Positions 7,167 to 14,223 of a stretch of 23,832 nt of DNA are shown piece by piece. Origin of the DNA: UMGS1370 sp963557065 (lineage in GTDB: Bacteria > Bacillota > Clostridia > Lachnospirales > Lachnospiraceae); assembly GCA_963557065.1 (NCBI GenBank), contig CAUWCT010000024.1, positions 1 through 23,832 on the forward strand, in the 5' to 3' direction. The notes under the pieces were generated by a model. The model worked only from the letters and a program-made list of their open reading frames with translations, had not been told where the DNA came from and ran no database searches. The number at the start of each line of letters is the position of its first letter. Within the stretch, counting starts at the first letter, position 1. Position numbers and translations under genes: made by a program.

Positions 7167-7568
7167 ATGACTATGAGTGATCCGATTGCAGATATGCTTA
7201 CAAGAATCCGTAATGCTAACACTGCAAAGCATGATACAGTAGACGTACCTTCTTCCAAGATGAAGCTGGCAATCGCTGATATTCTGGTAAAAGAAGGTTA
7301 TATCAAGAAATATGAGTTAATCGAGGACGGCGGTTTTACCACCATCCGTATCACCTTAAAGTACGGTAAGGACAAGAATGAGAAAATTATTACCGGCTTA
7401 AAGAAAATCTCCAAGCCAGGTTTACGTGTATACGCTGGCGCAGAGAATATGCCTAAGGTATTAGGTGGTTTAGGTATCGCTATCGTTTCCACCAACCAGG
7501 GCGTTATGACCGACAAGGAAGCCAGAAAAGCAAATGTCGGCGGTGAAGTTTTAGCATTTATTTGGTAA
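7167..7568 (+). CDS. rpsH: 30S ribosomal protein S8
   Basis: The product has 133 residues. It starts TMSDPIADMLTRIRNANTAKHDTVDVPSSKMK, the normal S8 N-terminus. The ATG at 7167 is 8 nt from AAGGAGG, whereas the ATG at 7173 would be 14 nt away, so 7167 is used. The C-terminus GIAIVSTNQGVMTDKEARKANVGGEVLAFIW is conserved. S8 binds the central domain of 16S rRNA, and in E. coli it represses the spc operon. A 162-bp repeat-rich gap follows before rplF. Confidence 0.97.
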   Translation: MTMSDPIADMLTRIRNANTAKHDTVDVPSSKMKLAIADILVKEGYIKKYELIEDGGFTTIRITLKYGKDKNEKIITGLKKISKPGLRVYAGAENMPKVLGGLGIAIVSTNQGVMTDKEARKANVGGEVLAFIW

Positions 7569-7582
7569 TAATAAAAACATCT

Positions 7583-7667
7583 GTTCACTAAACTCGTGGA
7601 AAACCTCGTTAAGTGAGCCAGATGCGCGTTCACGCTAAACTCGAGGGAGACCTCGTTAAGCGTTCAC
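7583..7667 (+). repeat. Tandem pair of REP-like repeats (family B), + orientation
   Basis: Two imperfect copies occur 47 bp apart in the rpsH-rplF gap. Each has GTTCAC, then TAAACTCG, six variable bases and ACCTCGTTAAG (cores at 7589-7613 and 7636-7660). The eight and eleven flanking bases are identical between the copies. The same core appears twice, reversed, in the rpsM-rpsK gap (13626-13695) at a 46-bp period. Each unit is partly self-complementary. Multi-copy and intergenic, it behaves like a dispersed palindromic element. Confidence 0.75.
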
Positions 7668-7681
7668 AGCGACTGAAAACA

Positions 7682-7703
7682 GAGAAGCCGTATATGGCTT
7701 CTC
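7682..7703 (+). other. Hairpin upstream of rplF
   Basis: GAGAAGCC (7682-7689) and GGCTTCTC (7696-7703) form a perfect 8-bp stem with a six-base loop, ending 14 bp before the rplF Shine-Dalgarno (AGGAGG at 7718-7723). No T-tract follows. It could protect the 5' end of a processed rplF mRNA or affect initiation. Confidence 0.5.
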
Positions 7704-7730
7704 CGAAAATCTAAGTAGGAGGAATTAGGC

Positions 7731-8273
7731 ATGTCACGTATAGGAAAAATGCCAGTTGCAATCCCGGCAGGCGTAACTGTAACGATTGCAGAAAACAATG
7801 AAGTGACTGTAAAAGGTCCAAAGGGCACACTGAGCAGAGTGCTTCCGGCTGAGATGTCCATCAAAGAAGAAGATGGCCACATCGTAGTTACCAGACCAAA
7901 TGATTTAAAGCAGATGAAATCTTTACATGGTCTGACCAGAACTCTGATCAACAACATGGTTCATGGTGTAACAGAGGGATATGAGAAAGTCCTGGAAATC
8001 AACGGCGTTGGTTACAGAGCTTCCAAGCAGGGCAAGAAGTTAGTCCTGAACTTAGGTTACTCCCATCCGGTAGAGATGGAAGATCCGGAAGGCATCGAGA
8101 CTGTGCTGGAAGGTCAGAACAAGATTACTGTAAAAGGTATCAGCAAAGAAAAAGTTGGCCAATATGCTGCTGAAATCAGAGATAAGAGAAGACCTGAGCC
8201 ATACAAGGGCAAGGGAATCAAGTATGCTGATGAAGTAATCAGACGTAAAGTTGGTAAGACTGGTAAGAAATAA
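7731..8273 (+). CDS. rplF: 50S ribosomal protein L6
   Basis: The product has 180 residues, standard for L6. It opens SRIGKMPVAIPAGVTVTIAENNEVTVKGPKGTLSR and contains the C-terminal signature RDKRRPEPYKGKGIKYADEVIRRKVGKTGKK. The protein has two repeated L6 domains and sits near the factor-binding site and the sarcin-ricin loop. The ATG follows AGGAGG. It is separated from rpsH by the family B repeats and an 8-bp-stem hairpin, and from rplR by 17 bp. Confidence 0.97.
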   Translation: MSRIGKMPVAIPAGVTVTIAENNEVTVKGPKGTLSRVLPAEMSIKEEDGHIVVTRPNDLKQMKSLHGLTRTLINNMVHGVTEGYEKVLEINGVGYRASKQGKKLVLNLGYSHPVEMEDPEGIETVLEGQNKITVKGISKEKVGQYAAEIRDKRRPEPYKGKGIKYADEVIRRKVGKTGKK

Positions 8274-8290
8274 GTAAGGAGAGTGTAAAG

Positions 8291-8659
8291 ATGGTTAGCA
8301 AACAGTCAAGAACCGCAGTTCGCGAAAAAAAGCACGCTAGATTACGCAATCGTTTTTCCGGTACAACCGAAAGACCTCGTTTAGCAGTGTTCAGAAGTAA
8401 TAATCATATGTATGCTCAAATTATTGACGATACAGTAGGCAACACTTTAGTTGCTGCTTCTACAGTAGAGAAGGCAGTAAAGGCTGAACTGGAGAAGACC
8501 AACGACGTAAATGCTGCAGCATATGTAGGTACTGTAATTGCCAAGAGAGCATTAGAAAAAGGAATCACCGAAGTTGTATTTGACAGAGGCGGTTTCATTT
8601 ATCAGGGTAAGGTTCAGGCATTAGCAGAAGCAGCTCGTGAAGCTGGCCTGAAATTCTAA
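8291..8659 (+). CDS. rplR: 50S ribosomal protein L18
   Basis: The product has 122 residues, the usual L18 length. A basic N-terminus (SKQSRTAVREKKHARLRNRFSGTTERPRLAVFRSNNHMYAQIIDD) is followed by VVFDRGGFIYQGKVQALAEAAREAGLKF at the C-terminus, both diagnostic. L18 brings 5S rRNA to the 50S subunit together with L5. The ATG has AAGGAGAG upstream. It lies between rplF and rpsE in canonical spc order, each within 18 bp. Confidence 0.97.
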   Translation: MVSKQSRTAVREKKHARLRNRFSGTTERPRLAVFRSNNHMYAQIIDDTVGNTLVAASTVEKAVKAELEKTNDVNAAAYVGTVIAKRALEKGITEVVFDRGGFIYQGKVQALAEAAREAGLKF

Positions 8660-8676
8660 TAGAGAGGAGAACGAAC

Positions 8677-9186
8677 ATGAAGCGTACAATCATTGATGCC
8701 AGTCAGTTAGAGTTAAATGACAAAGTAGTGGCAATCAAACGTGTATCCAAGACCGTTAAAGGTGGACGTACCATGAGATTTTCCGCTCTGGTAGTAGTAG
8801 GAGATGGCAAGGGACACGTTGGCGCAGGCTTAGGCAAAGCCGGCGAAGTTCCGGAGGCAATCCGCAAAGGAAAAGAGGCAGCAATCAAGAACCTGGTAGA
8901 GATCCCGATTGATGAGAATAACAGTATTCCTCATGACTTTATGGGCAAGTTCGGCAGTGCATCCGTACTGATGAAGAGAGCTCCCGAAGGTACCGGTGTT
9001 ATCGCCGGCGGTCCGGCACGTAACGTACTGGAACTGGCAGGAATTAAGAATATTCGTACCAAGTCTTTAGGTTCCAATAACAAGACCAACGTTGTACTGG
9101 CAACCATCCAGGGCTTAACCAGCTTAAAGACCCCTGAAGAAGTTGCAAGACTGCGCGGCAAATCTGTGGAAGAAATTACTGAATAA
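8677..9186 (+). CDS. rpsE: 30S ribosomal protein S5
   Basis: The product has 169 residues. The N-terminal double-stranded RNA-binding-like domain carries LNDKVVAIKRVSKTVKGGRTMRFSALVVVGDGKGHVGAGLGKAGEVPEAIRKG, and the C-terminal domain carries GVIAGGPARNVLELAGIKNIRTKSLGSNNKTNVV. S5 acts with S4 in decoding fidelity and mRNA unwinding; changes in the GGR loop give spectinomycin resistance in other bacteria, and the loop looks wild-type here. The SD is AGAGGAG. The rpmD ribosome binding site overlaps its stop codon. Confidence 0.97.
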   Translation: MKRTIIDASQLELNDKVVAIKRVSKTVKGGRTMRFSALVVVGDGKGHVGAGLGKAGEVPEAIRKGKEAAIKNLVEIPIDENNSIPHDFMGKFGSASVLMKRAPEGTGVIAGGPARNVLELAGIKNIRTKSLGSNNKTNVVLATIQGLTSLKTPEEVARLRGKSVEEITE

Positions 9187-9200
9187 GGAGGATATTGAAC

Positions 9201-9383
9201 ATGGCAGAGAAATTAAAAATCACATTAGTAAAATCCCCAATCGGTGCTGTTCCCAAGCAGAGAGCAACTGTTGAAGCTCTTGGTTTAAAGAAGCTTCACA
9301 AAACAGTTGAAATGCCGGATAATGGCGCTGTTAGAGGTATGATTCAGTCTGTACGCCACTTAGTAAAAGTGGAAGAGATCTAA
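9201..9383 (+). CDS. rpmD: 50S ribosomal protein L30
   Basis: The product has 60 residues from the ATG at 9201, which is 9 nt from AAGGAGG (9185-9191). An upstream in-frame TTG at 9195 is only 3 nt from the SD and is rejected. The sequence LKITLVKSPIGAVPKQRATVEALGLKKLHKTVEMPDNGAVRGMIQSVRHLVKVEE is a complete L30. L30 is a small 23S-binding protein near domain II, often absent outside this type of operon. The SD overlaps the rpsE stop. Confidence 0.96.
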   Translation: MAEKLKITLVKSPIGAVPKQRATVEALGLKKLHKTVEMPDNGAVRGMIQSVRHLVKVEEI

Positions 9384-9413
9384 TAATAATAATCAAGCAA
9401 GGAGGTGCAAGTC

Positions 9414-9854
9414 ATGGAGTTATCTAATTTAAGACCTGCTGAAGGCTCTAAGCACAGCGATAATTTCAGAAGAGGACGCGGACATGGTTCAGGCAACGGC
9501 AAGACCGCTGGTAAGGGCCATAAGGGACAGAAAGCACGTTCCGGCGCTCCGAGAATCGGTTTTGAAGGCGGCCAGATGCCGTTATACAGAAGATTACCGA
9601 AGAGAGGTTTCACCAACATCAATTCCAAGAATATCGTAGGTATCAATGTTAGCGCTTTAGAGAGATTTGACAACGATGCAGTAGTTACTGTTGAGGAATT
9701 ACTGACTGCTGGTATCATCAAGAATCCTCAGGATGGTGTTAAGATCCTTGGAAATGGAGAATTAACCAAAAAGCTGAACGTAAAGGCAAACGCTTTCTCT
9801 GAAGGCGCAAAAGCTAAAATTGAAGCTTTAGGTGGAACCTGCGAGGTGATCTAA
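9414..9854 (+). CDS. rplO: 50S ribosomal protein L15
   Basis: The product has 146 residues, typical. It starts MELSNLRPAEGSKHSDNFRRGRGHGSGNGKTAGKGHKGQKARSG, the glycine- and basic-rich L15 N-terminal extension. The ATG at 9414 has AAGGAGG at 8 nt; the in-frame GTG at 9405 overlaps the SD and is rejected. The C-terminus KLNVKANAFSEGAKAKIEALGGTCEVI is conserved. L15 is a late assembly protein of the 50S. Its final codons include the ribosome binding site for secY. Confidence 0.96.
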   Translation: MELSNLRPAEGSKHSDNFRRGRGHGSGNGKTAGKGHKGQKARSGAPRIGFEGGQMPLYRRLPKRGFTNINSKNIVGINVSALERFDNDAVVTVEELLTAGIIKNPQDGVKILGNGELTKKLNVKANAFSEGAKAKIEALGGTCEVI

Positions 9855-9857
9855 TCT

Positions 9858-11174
9858 ATGTTTCAAACACTGAAAAACGCATTCAAGGTCAAAGAGATAC
9901 GGAACCGGCTTCTGTATACCTTTGGAATGCTGATAGTGATTCGGTTTGGTTCACAGCTCCCGGTACCGGGCGTGAACCCCACCTATCTGAAAGATTTCTT
10001 CCAGAACACTATCGGAGAGAACCTGGGCTTTTTCAATGCGATGACCGGCAACTCATTTGATAATCTGTCAGTATTTGCATTGAGCATTACTCCCTATATT
10101 ACCTCGTCCATCATTATGCAGCTTTTAACCATTGCAATCCCGAAATTAGAGGAAATGCAGCGGGACGGCGAAGATGGAAGACGGAAGATTATGGAGTATA
10201 CCCGTTATGTGACCGTTGGTCTGGCTTTGATTGAATCTGTTGCCATGGCAGTTGGATTCGGCGGAAAGGGCCTGCTGATCGAGTACAATGTATGGAGTGT
10301 GATTGTGGCAGTTGTTACTATGACCACAGGTAGTGCATTGTTAATGTGGATTGGCGAACGGATTACAGAGAACGGTGTGGGCAATGGTATTTCCATCGTC
10401 CTGCTGTTTAACATTATCTCCAGTGTACCGAATGATGCGAAAACTCTTTTTACCCGCTTCATGCAGGGAAAGAGCGTGGCAGTTGCAGTCGTAATCGGAT
10501 TAATGATTCTGGCTGTTCTGACTGCTATGGTAGTATTTGTTGTTATATTAAATGGCGGCGAGAGAAGGATTCCGGTTCAGTATTCAAAGAAGATGCAGGG
10601 CCGCAGGATGATTGGGGGACAGTCCTCCCATATTCCGTTAAAGGTCAATACTGCAAGCGTTATTCCTGTTATTTTTGCTTCTTCTTTAATGTCCATGCCG
10701 GTTGTAATTGCATCCTTCTTCCCGGTTGACTATAACACCATCGGCGGAAAGATTTTATTGGTATTAAGCTCATCTTCCTGGTTCCGTCCGGAGATGCCTG
10801 CTTATTCCATTGGTCTGGTACTGTATATTGCGTTAATTATTGTGTTTGCGTATTTTTATACTTCCATTACCTTCAATCCGCTGGAAGTTGCCAACAATAT
10901 GAAGAAGGCCGGCGGCTTTATCCCGGGTATTCGTCCTGGTAAGCCTACGTCCGATTATCTGAATAAGATTCTGAATTATATTGTATTTATCGGCGCATGC
11001 GGGCTGACCATAATTGCCTTAATTCCGATTATGGTATCCGGTCTGTTTTCTGTTGGAAACATTGCGTTTGCAGGAACCTCTTTAATCATCATTGTAGGTG
11101 TTATTTTAGAGACTGCCAAGGCGATTGAATCCAAGATGCTGGTACGCAATTATAAAGGATTTTTGAACGATTAA
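9858..11174 (+). CDS. secY: Protein translocase channel subunit SecY
   Basis: The product has 438 residues and about ten hydrophobic helices, the normal SecY layout. The conserved first segment RNRLLYTFGMLIVIRFGSQLPVPGVNP, the TPYITSSIIMQLLTIAIP plug/TM2 region, GGERRIPVQYSKKMQGR in a cytosolic loop and NPLEVANNMKKAGGFIPGIRPGKPT are all present. It forms the membrane pore with SecE and SecG and is driven by SecA or ribosomes. The GAGGTG ribosome binding site lies within rplO. From here on arginine CGG codons appear often, unlike the AGA/CGT-dominated ribosomal genes upstream, consistent with lower expression. Confidence 0.97.
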   Translation: MFQTLKNAFKVKEIRNRLLYTFGMLIVIRFGSQLPVPGVNPTYLKDFFQNTIGENLGFFNAMTGNSFDNLSVFALSITPYITSSIIMQLLTIAIPKLEEMQRDGEDGRRKIMEYTRYVTVGLALIESVAMAVGFGGKGLLIEYNVWSVIVAVVTMTTGSALLMWIGERITENGVGNGISIVLLFNIISSVPNDAKTLFTRFMQGKSVAVAVVIGLMILAVLTAMVVFVVILNGGERRIPVQYSKKMQGRRMIGGQSSHIPLKVNTASVIPVIFASSLMSMPVVIASFFPVDYNTIGGKILLVLSSSSWFRPEMPAYSIGLVLYIALIIVFAYFYTSITFNPLEVANNMKKAGGFIPGIRPGKPTSDYLNKILNYIVFIGACGLTIIALIPIMVSGLFSVGNIAFAGTSLIIIVGVILETAKAIESKMLVRNYKGFLND

Positions 11175-11180
11175 GTTACG

Positions 11181-11210
11181 GAAGAAGCACCCTGCAATGG
11201 GTGTTTCTTC
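11181..11210 (+). other. Strong hairpin between secY and adk
   Basis: GAAGAAGCACCC (11181-11192) pairs with GGGTGTTTCTTC (11199-11210): 12 pairs, one of them G-U, around the loop TGCAAT. It starts 7 bp after the secY stop. The following bases (TGGTATTACG) are not a T-tract, so full termination is unlikely. It may cause RNA processing, pausing or partial read-through. Confidence 0.6.
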
Positions 11211-11242
11211 TGGTATTACGAAGTAAAAAGGGGGATTTACAT

Positions 11243-11887
11243 ATGAAACTTATCATGTTAGGGGCTCCTGGTGCCGGAAAAGGCACACAGGCAAAGAAAA
11301 TCTCTGCAAAGTATAAAATCCCGCACATTTCTACCGGCGATATTTTCCGGGCCAACATCAAAGGCGGTACAGAACTGGGCATGAAGGCAAAAGCATTTAT
11401 GGATCAGGGACAGCTGGTGCCGGATGAGATCACCATTGAAATGCTGCTTGACCGAATCAAGGAGACGGATTGTGAAAACGGCTATGTGCTGGATGGTTTT
11501 CCAAGAACCATTCCTCAGGCAGAAAGTCTGACAAAAGCGCTGACAGACCTGGGAGACAAAATTGACTGGGCAATCAATGTAGACGTGCCGGATGAAAATA
11601 TTATCAGCCGTATGTCAGGAAGAAGAGCCTGCTTAGGCTGCGGTCAGACTTATCATGTGGTGTATAATGCACCAAAGCAGGAAGGGATCTGTGACGTCTG
11701 TGGTCAGGAATTGGTACTGAGAGAGGATGATAAGCCGGAAACCGTCAGCAGGCGTTTGGAAGTTTACCATGAGCAGACACAGCCGCTTATCGACTACTAC
11801 AGAGCAGCAGGTGTTCTGGCCGAGGTGGATGGGACACAAGATTTAGAGAAAGTATTTCAGGACATTGTTAAGGTTTTAGGAGCATAA
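11243..11887 (+). CDS. adk: Adenylate kinase (zinc-binding LID type)
   Basis: The product has 214 residues from the ATG at 11243; longer in-frame starts fall inside the upstream hairpin and give no family match. The P-loop GAPGAGKGT is at residues 7-15. TGDIFR, DGFPRT and RMSGRRAC follow in the usual order. Four cysteines (130, 133, 150, 153) form the structural zinc site in the LID domain, common in Gram-positive adenylate kinases. It interconverts ATP and AMP with two ADP in the cytosol. A strong hairpin separates it from secY. The stop is 4 bp before map. Confidence 0.97.
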   Translation: MKLIMLGAPGAGKGTQAKKISAKYKIPHISTGDIFRANIKGGTELGMKAKAFMDQGQLVPDEITIEMLLDRIKETDCENGYVLDGFPRTIPQAESLTKALTDLGDKIDWAINVDVPDENIISRMSGRRACLGCGQTYHVVYNAPKQEGICDVCGQELVLREDDKPETVSRRLEVYHEQTQPLIDYYRAAGVLAEVDGTQDLEKVFQDIVKVLGA

Positions 11888-11891
11888 GATT

Positions 11892-12641
11892 ATGGTATCC
11901 ATTAAATCTGAAAGAGAGATTAAACTGATGAGGGAAGCGGGCAGAATCCTTGCCCAGGTTCACGAAGAACTGGGAAAAGCGATTCAGCCTGGAATGAGCA
12001 CTCTGGATATAGACAGATTGGGAGAACGTCTGATCAGAAGTTTTGGCTGTATTCCGTCTTTTAAAAACTACAACGGCTATCCAGCGTCTATCTGCGTATC
12101 TGTAAATGATGAAGTAGTTCATGGAATTCCTGATAAGCACCGGATTCTACAGGAAGGTGATATTGTAAGCCTGGATGCAGGAGTAATCTGGAATGGGTAT
12201 CATTCCGATGCAGCCCGTACCCATAAAGTTGGAGAAGTCAGTCCGGAAGCAGAAAAGCTAATTCAGGTAACCAGACAAAGTTTTTTTGAGGGAATAAAGT
12301 TTGCGAAAGCTGGAAATCATCTCAATGATATTTCCTCAGCGATTCAGAATTATGCGGAAAGTTTTGGCTATGGGGTTGTCCGGGATTTGGTTGGTCATGG
12401 AATTGGAACAAATCTGCATGAAGACCCGGAAGTTCCCAACTTCTCCCAGACCCGGAAGGGAATTCTCCTGAAACCGGGGATGACCCTGGCAGTAGAACCC
12501 ATGATCACTGCCGGTCGGTATGATGTGGTATGGCTGGATGATGACTGGACAGTGGTAACTGACGACGGTTCTCTGGCCGCTCATTATGAGAATACGATTC
12601 TGATTACCGAGGGAGAACCGGAAATTTTGTCTCTCTCATAA
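11892..12641 (+). CDS. map: Methionine aminopeptidase, type I
   Basis: The product has 249 residues, the usual size for a type Ia enzyme. It removes the initiator methionine from nascent proteins. The metal ligands are visible as D95, D106 (SLDAGVIWNGYHSDAART), H169 (LVGHGIGTNLHEDP), E202 (VEPMI) and E233 (HYENTI), with H77 and H176 as substrate-contacting histidines. It follows adk by 4 bp and probably relies on coupled translation, since no strong SD precedes it. Only 68 bp separate it from infA: the small KOW-domain gene found here in some clostridia is absent. Confidence 0.97.
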   Translation: MVSIKSEREIKLMREAGRILAQVHEELGKAIQPGMSTLDIDRLGERLIRSFGCIPSFKNYNGYPASICVSVNDEVVHGIPDKHRILQEGDIVSLDAGVIWNGYHSDAARTHKVGEVSPEAEKLIQVTRQSFFEGIKFAKAGNHLNDISSAIQNYAESFGYGVVRDLVGHGIGTNLHEDPEVPNFSQTRKGILLKPGMTLAVEPMITAGRYDVVWLDDDWTVVTDDGSLAAHYENTILITEGEPEILSLS

Positions 12642-12709
12642 GGAAAGATGATTTTCTGAGAGCTGTTTGGAACAGCAGCCAATTTAAATAGAAAAGGAGG
12701 AAGCAAGGA

Positions 12710-12928
12710 ATGTCCAAAGCTGATGTAATAGAAATAGAAGGAACTGTAGTAGAGAAGCTGCCCAATGCCATGTTCCAGGTAGAATTGGAAAATGGCCATA
12801 AAGTGCTGGCTACAATCAGCGGAAAGCTGAGAATGAACTATATCCGCATTCTCCCAGGCGATAGAGTAACCCTGGAAATGTCTCCATACGACTTATCCAA
12901 GGGCCGCATCATCTGGCGAGACAAATAG
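12710..12928 (+). CDS. infA: Translation initiation factor IF-1
   Basis: The product has 72 residues, exactly the usual length. It is a single S1-like OB-fold: SKADVIEIEGTVVEKLPNAMFQVELENGHKVLATISGKLRMNYIRILPGDRVTLEMSPYDLSKGRIIWRDK. IF-1 blocks the ribosomal A site during initiation and assists IF-2 and IF-3. A very strong AAAAGGAGG lies upstream of the ATG at 12710. It is followed by two hairpins and then the internal rpmJ promoter, so it probably ends one transcription segment. Confidence 0.97.
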   Translation: MSKADVIEIEGTVVEKLPNAMFQVELENGHKVLATISGKLRMNYIRILPGDRVTLEMSPYDLSKGRIIWRDK

Positions 12929-12929
12929 A

Positions 12930-12978
12930 GGACGGCGGAGCCGTCCGATACCCAAACGTAGCGAAGCGGAGTTTGGGT
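12930..12978 (+). other. Two adjacent hairpins after infA
   Basis: GGACGGC (12930-12936) pairs with GCCGTCC (12940-12946) around a three-base loop. Immediately next, ACCCAAAC (12950-12957) pairs with GTTTGGGT (12971-12978). Neither is followed by a clear T-tract (only TTCCCG), so intrinsic termination would be weak. They sit between the infA stop and the rpmJ promoter and may be a partial terminator or an mRNA 3' end stabiliser. Confidence 0.55.
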
Positions 12979-13031
12979 TTCCCGTACAAACGCATCCCAT
13001 TAAAAATATTCCAGATTAACAGGAAAAACGC

Positions 13032-13060
13032 TTGCATTATATAGAAATAGATGGTATAAT
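13032..13060 (+). promoter_or_regulatory. Internal promoter upstream of rpmJ
   Basis: A -35 box TTGCAT (13032-13037), a 17-bp spacer and a perfect -10 TATAAT (13055-13060) lie 50 bp upstream of the rpmJ start. The GCTTGCATT core matches the promoter ahead of rpsJ. It would allow rpmJ-rpsM-rpsK-rpsD-rpoA-rplQ to be transcribed separately from the S10-spc part. Confidence 0.8.
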
Positions 13061-13110
13061 ATTTTAGCAACTCTGTTGGTCTATAGAAAGCTATAGAAAG
13101 GAGAATTACT

Positions 13111-13224
13111 GTGAAGGTTAGAAGTTCTGTAAAACCGATTTGCGAAAAGTGCAAAGTCATTAAGAGAAAAGGCAGTATCAGAGTAATTTGTGAAAATCCG
13201 AAGCATAAGCAGAGACAAGGTTAA
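13111..13224 (+). CDS. rpmJ: 50S ribosomal protein L36, zinc-binding form
   Basis: This 37-codon gene starts at GTG (13111) after AAAGGAG. It encodes MKVRSSVKPICEKCKVIKRK and continues to GKHKQRQG-like basic residues before TAA. Cysteines 11, 14 and 27 with histidine 32 form the C+ zinc site of L36. L36 is the smallest ribosomal protein and binds domain VI and II of 23S rRNA. It is the first gene after the internal promoter. Its length and motif spacing match the family exactly. Confidence 0.96.
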   Translation: MKVRSSVKPICEKCKVIKRKGSIRVICENPKHKQRQG

Positions 13225-13252
13225 TTATTAATTTAGGAGGTGTAATACACAC

Positions 13253-13621
13253 ATGGCTCGTATTTCAGGTGTTGACTTACCAAGAGAAAAACGTGTTGAA
13301 ATCGGTCTGACTTACATTTACGGCATTGGCCGCGCAAGCTCCAACCGCATCCTTGCAGAAGCAGGCGTGAATCCAGATACCCGTGTAAAAGATCTGACTG
13401 ACGACGAAGTAAAGAAACTGGCAGCAGTTATCGCTGAGACCCAGACTGTTGAAGGTGATTTACGTAGAGAAATCGCTATGAACATCAAGAGACTGCAGGA
13501 GATTGGCTGCTATCGTGGTATCCGCCACAGAAAGAGTCTTCCGGTACGTGGGCAGAAGACCAAGACCAACGCAAGAACCCGCAAAGGTCCGAGAAAGACT
13601 GTAGCAAACAAGAAAAAGTAG
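13253..13621 (+). CDS. rpsM: 30S ribosomal protein S13
   Basis: The product has 122 residues. It begins ARISGVDLPREKRVEIGLTYIYGIGRASSNRIL (helix-two-turn-helix region) and has the conserved basic tail YRGIRHRKSLPVRGQKTKTNARTRKGPRKTVANKKK that contacts P-site tRNA. S13 pairs with S19 at the top of the 30S head and forms bridge B1. The ATG has AGGAGG upstream. Its TAG stop lies directly beside the reversed family B repeats in the 182-bp gap to rpsK. Confidence 0.97.
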   Translation: MARISGVDLPREKRVEIGLTYIYGIGRASSNRILAEAGVNPDTRVKDLTDDEVKKLAAVIAETQTVEGDLRREIAMNIKRLQEIGCYRGIRHRKSLPVRGQKTKTNARTRKGPRKTVANKKK

Positions 13622-13625
13622 AGCA

Positions 13626-13695
13626 CTTAGTGAGGTTTCTCGCGAGTTTCGTGCGAACTTTGTTCTTTGACCTTAACGAGGTATTTCACAAGTTT
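13626..13695 (-). repeat. Tandem pair of REP-like repeats (family B), reversed
   Basis: Read on the minus strand, this stretch contains two cores of AAACTYG, six bases and ACCTCGTTAAG: one at 13672-13695 (AAACTTG, exact ACCTCGTTAAG) and one at 13626-13649 (AAACTCG, ACCTCACTAAG). The period is 46 bp, matching the 47-bp pair in the rpsH-rplF gap on the other strand. A palindrome CTCGCGAG lies at 13639-13646. A GTTCTTT/AAAGAAC pair (13662-13668 with 13701-13707) encloses the second copy. The remaining gap to rpsK shows only a weak ribosome binding site. Confidence 0.7.
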
Positions 13696-13803
13696 GGGGA
13701 AAAGAACTACATTATGAAAACTGGTAACAGGAATCGGGTTATATGTTTTAAAAACAGGAATAACGGATTCTAGGAAGAAGCAAAGAAAGTAGGTTAGTTT
13801 AAA

Positions 13804-14205
13804 ATGGCTAAAAAAGTGTCCACTGCAAAGAAAGTGACAAAAAAGCGTGTAAAGAAAAACGTTGAACGCGGACAAGCACACATCCAGTCATCTTTTAACA
13901 ACACGATCGTGACTTTAACGGATGCACAGGGAAATGCCTTATCATGGGCAAGTGCTGGTGGTCTGGGATTTAGAGGTTCAAGGAAATCTACTCCATATGC
14001 GGCTCAGATGGCAGCAGAAACTGCAACAAAGGCAGCTCTTGTACACGGCTTAAAATCAGTAGATGTTATGGTAAAAGGTCCTGGTTCAGGACGTGAAGCA
14101 GCAATTCGTGCCCTTCAGGCATGCGGCTTGGAAGTAACCAGCATTAAGGACGTAACTCCGGTACCGCACAACGGATGCCGTCCGCCGAAGCGTAGAAGAG
14201 TCTAA
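13804..14205 (+). CDS. rpsK: 30S ribosomal protein S11
   Basis: The product has 133 residues. The core RGQAHIQSSFNNTIVTLTDAQGNALSWASAGGLGFRGSRKSTPYAAQMAAE and the C-terminus TPVPHNGCRPPKRRRV are invariant S11 features; the asparagine-glycine in that tail is the site of isoaspartate formation in E. coli S11. S11 lies on the 30S platform near the E-site mRNA. The ribosome binding site is weak (GTAGG at 13789-13793, 10 nt from the ATG), unlike the strong sites of its neighbours. It follows the reversed repeat pair. Confidence 0.96.
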   Translation: MAKKVSTAKKVTKKRVKKNVERGQAHIQSSFNNTIVTLTDAQGNALSWASAGGLGFRGSRKSTPYAAQMAAETATKAALVHGLKSVDVMVKGPGSGREAAIRALQACGLEVTSIKDVTPVPHNGCRPPKRRRV

Positions 14206-14223
14206 TCTTAGGAGGTAAAAAAA

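Noticed and set aside
7583..7667. Repeats as a short CRISPR array
   Set aside because: Only two units are present, the conserved core is split by variable bases, and no cas gene is near; the reversed copy in another gap fits a dispersed palindromic repeat.
12642..12709. Search for a KOW-domain gene between map and infA as in some clostridia
   Set aside because: The gap is 68 bp with only a small hairpin and the infA ribosome binding site; no open frame of suitable size exists.
12930..12978. Stacked hairpins as a true intrinsic terminator of the spc operon
   Set aside because: Neither stem is followed by a T-tract of useful length, so I list them only as hairpins.
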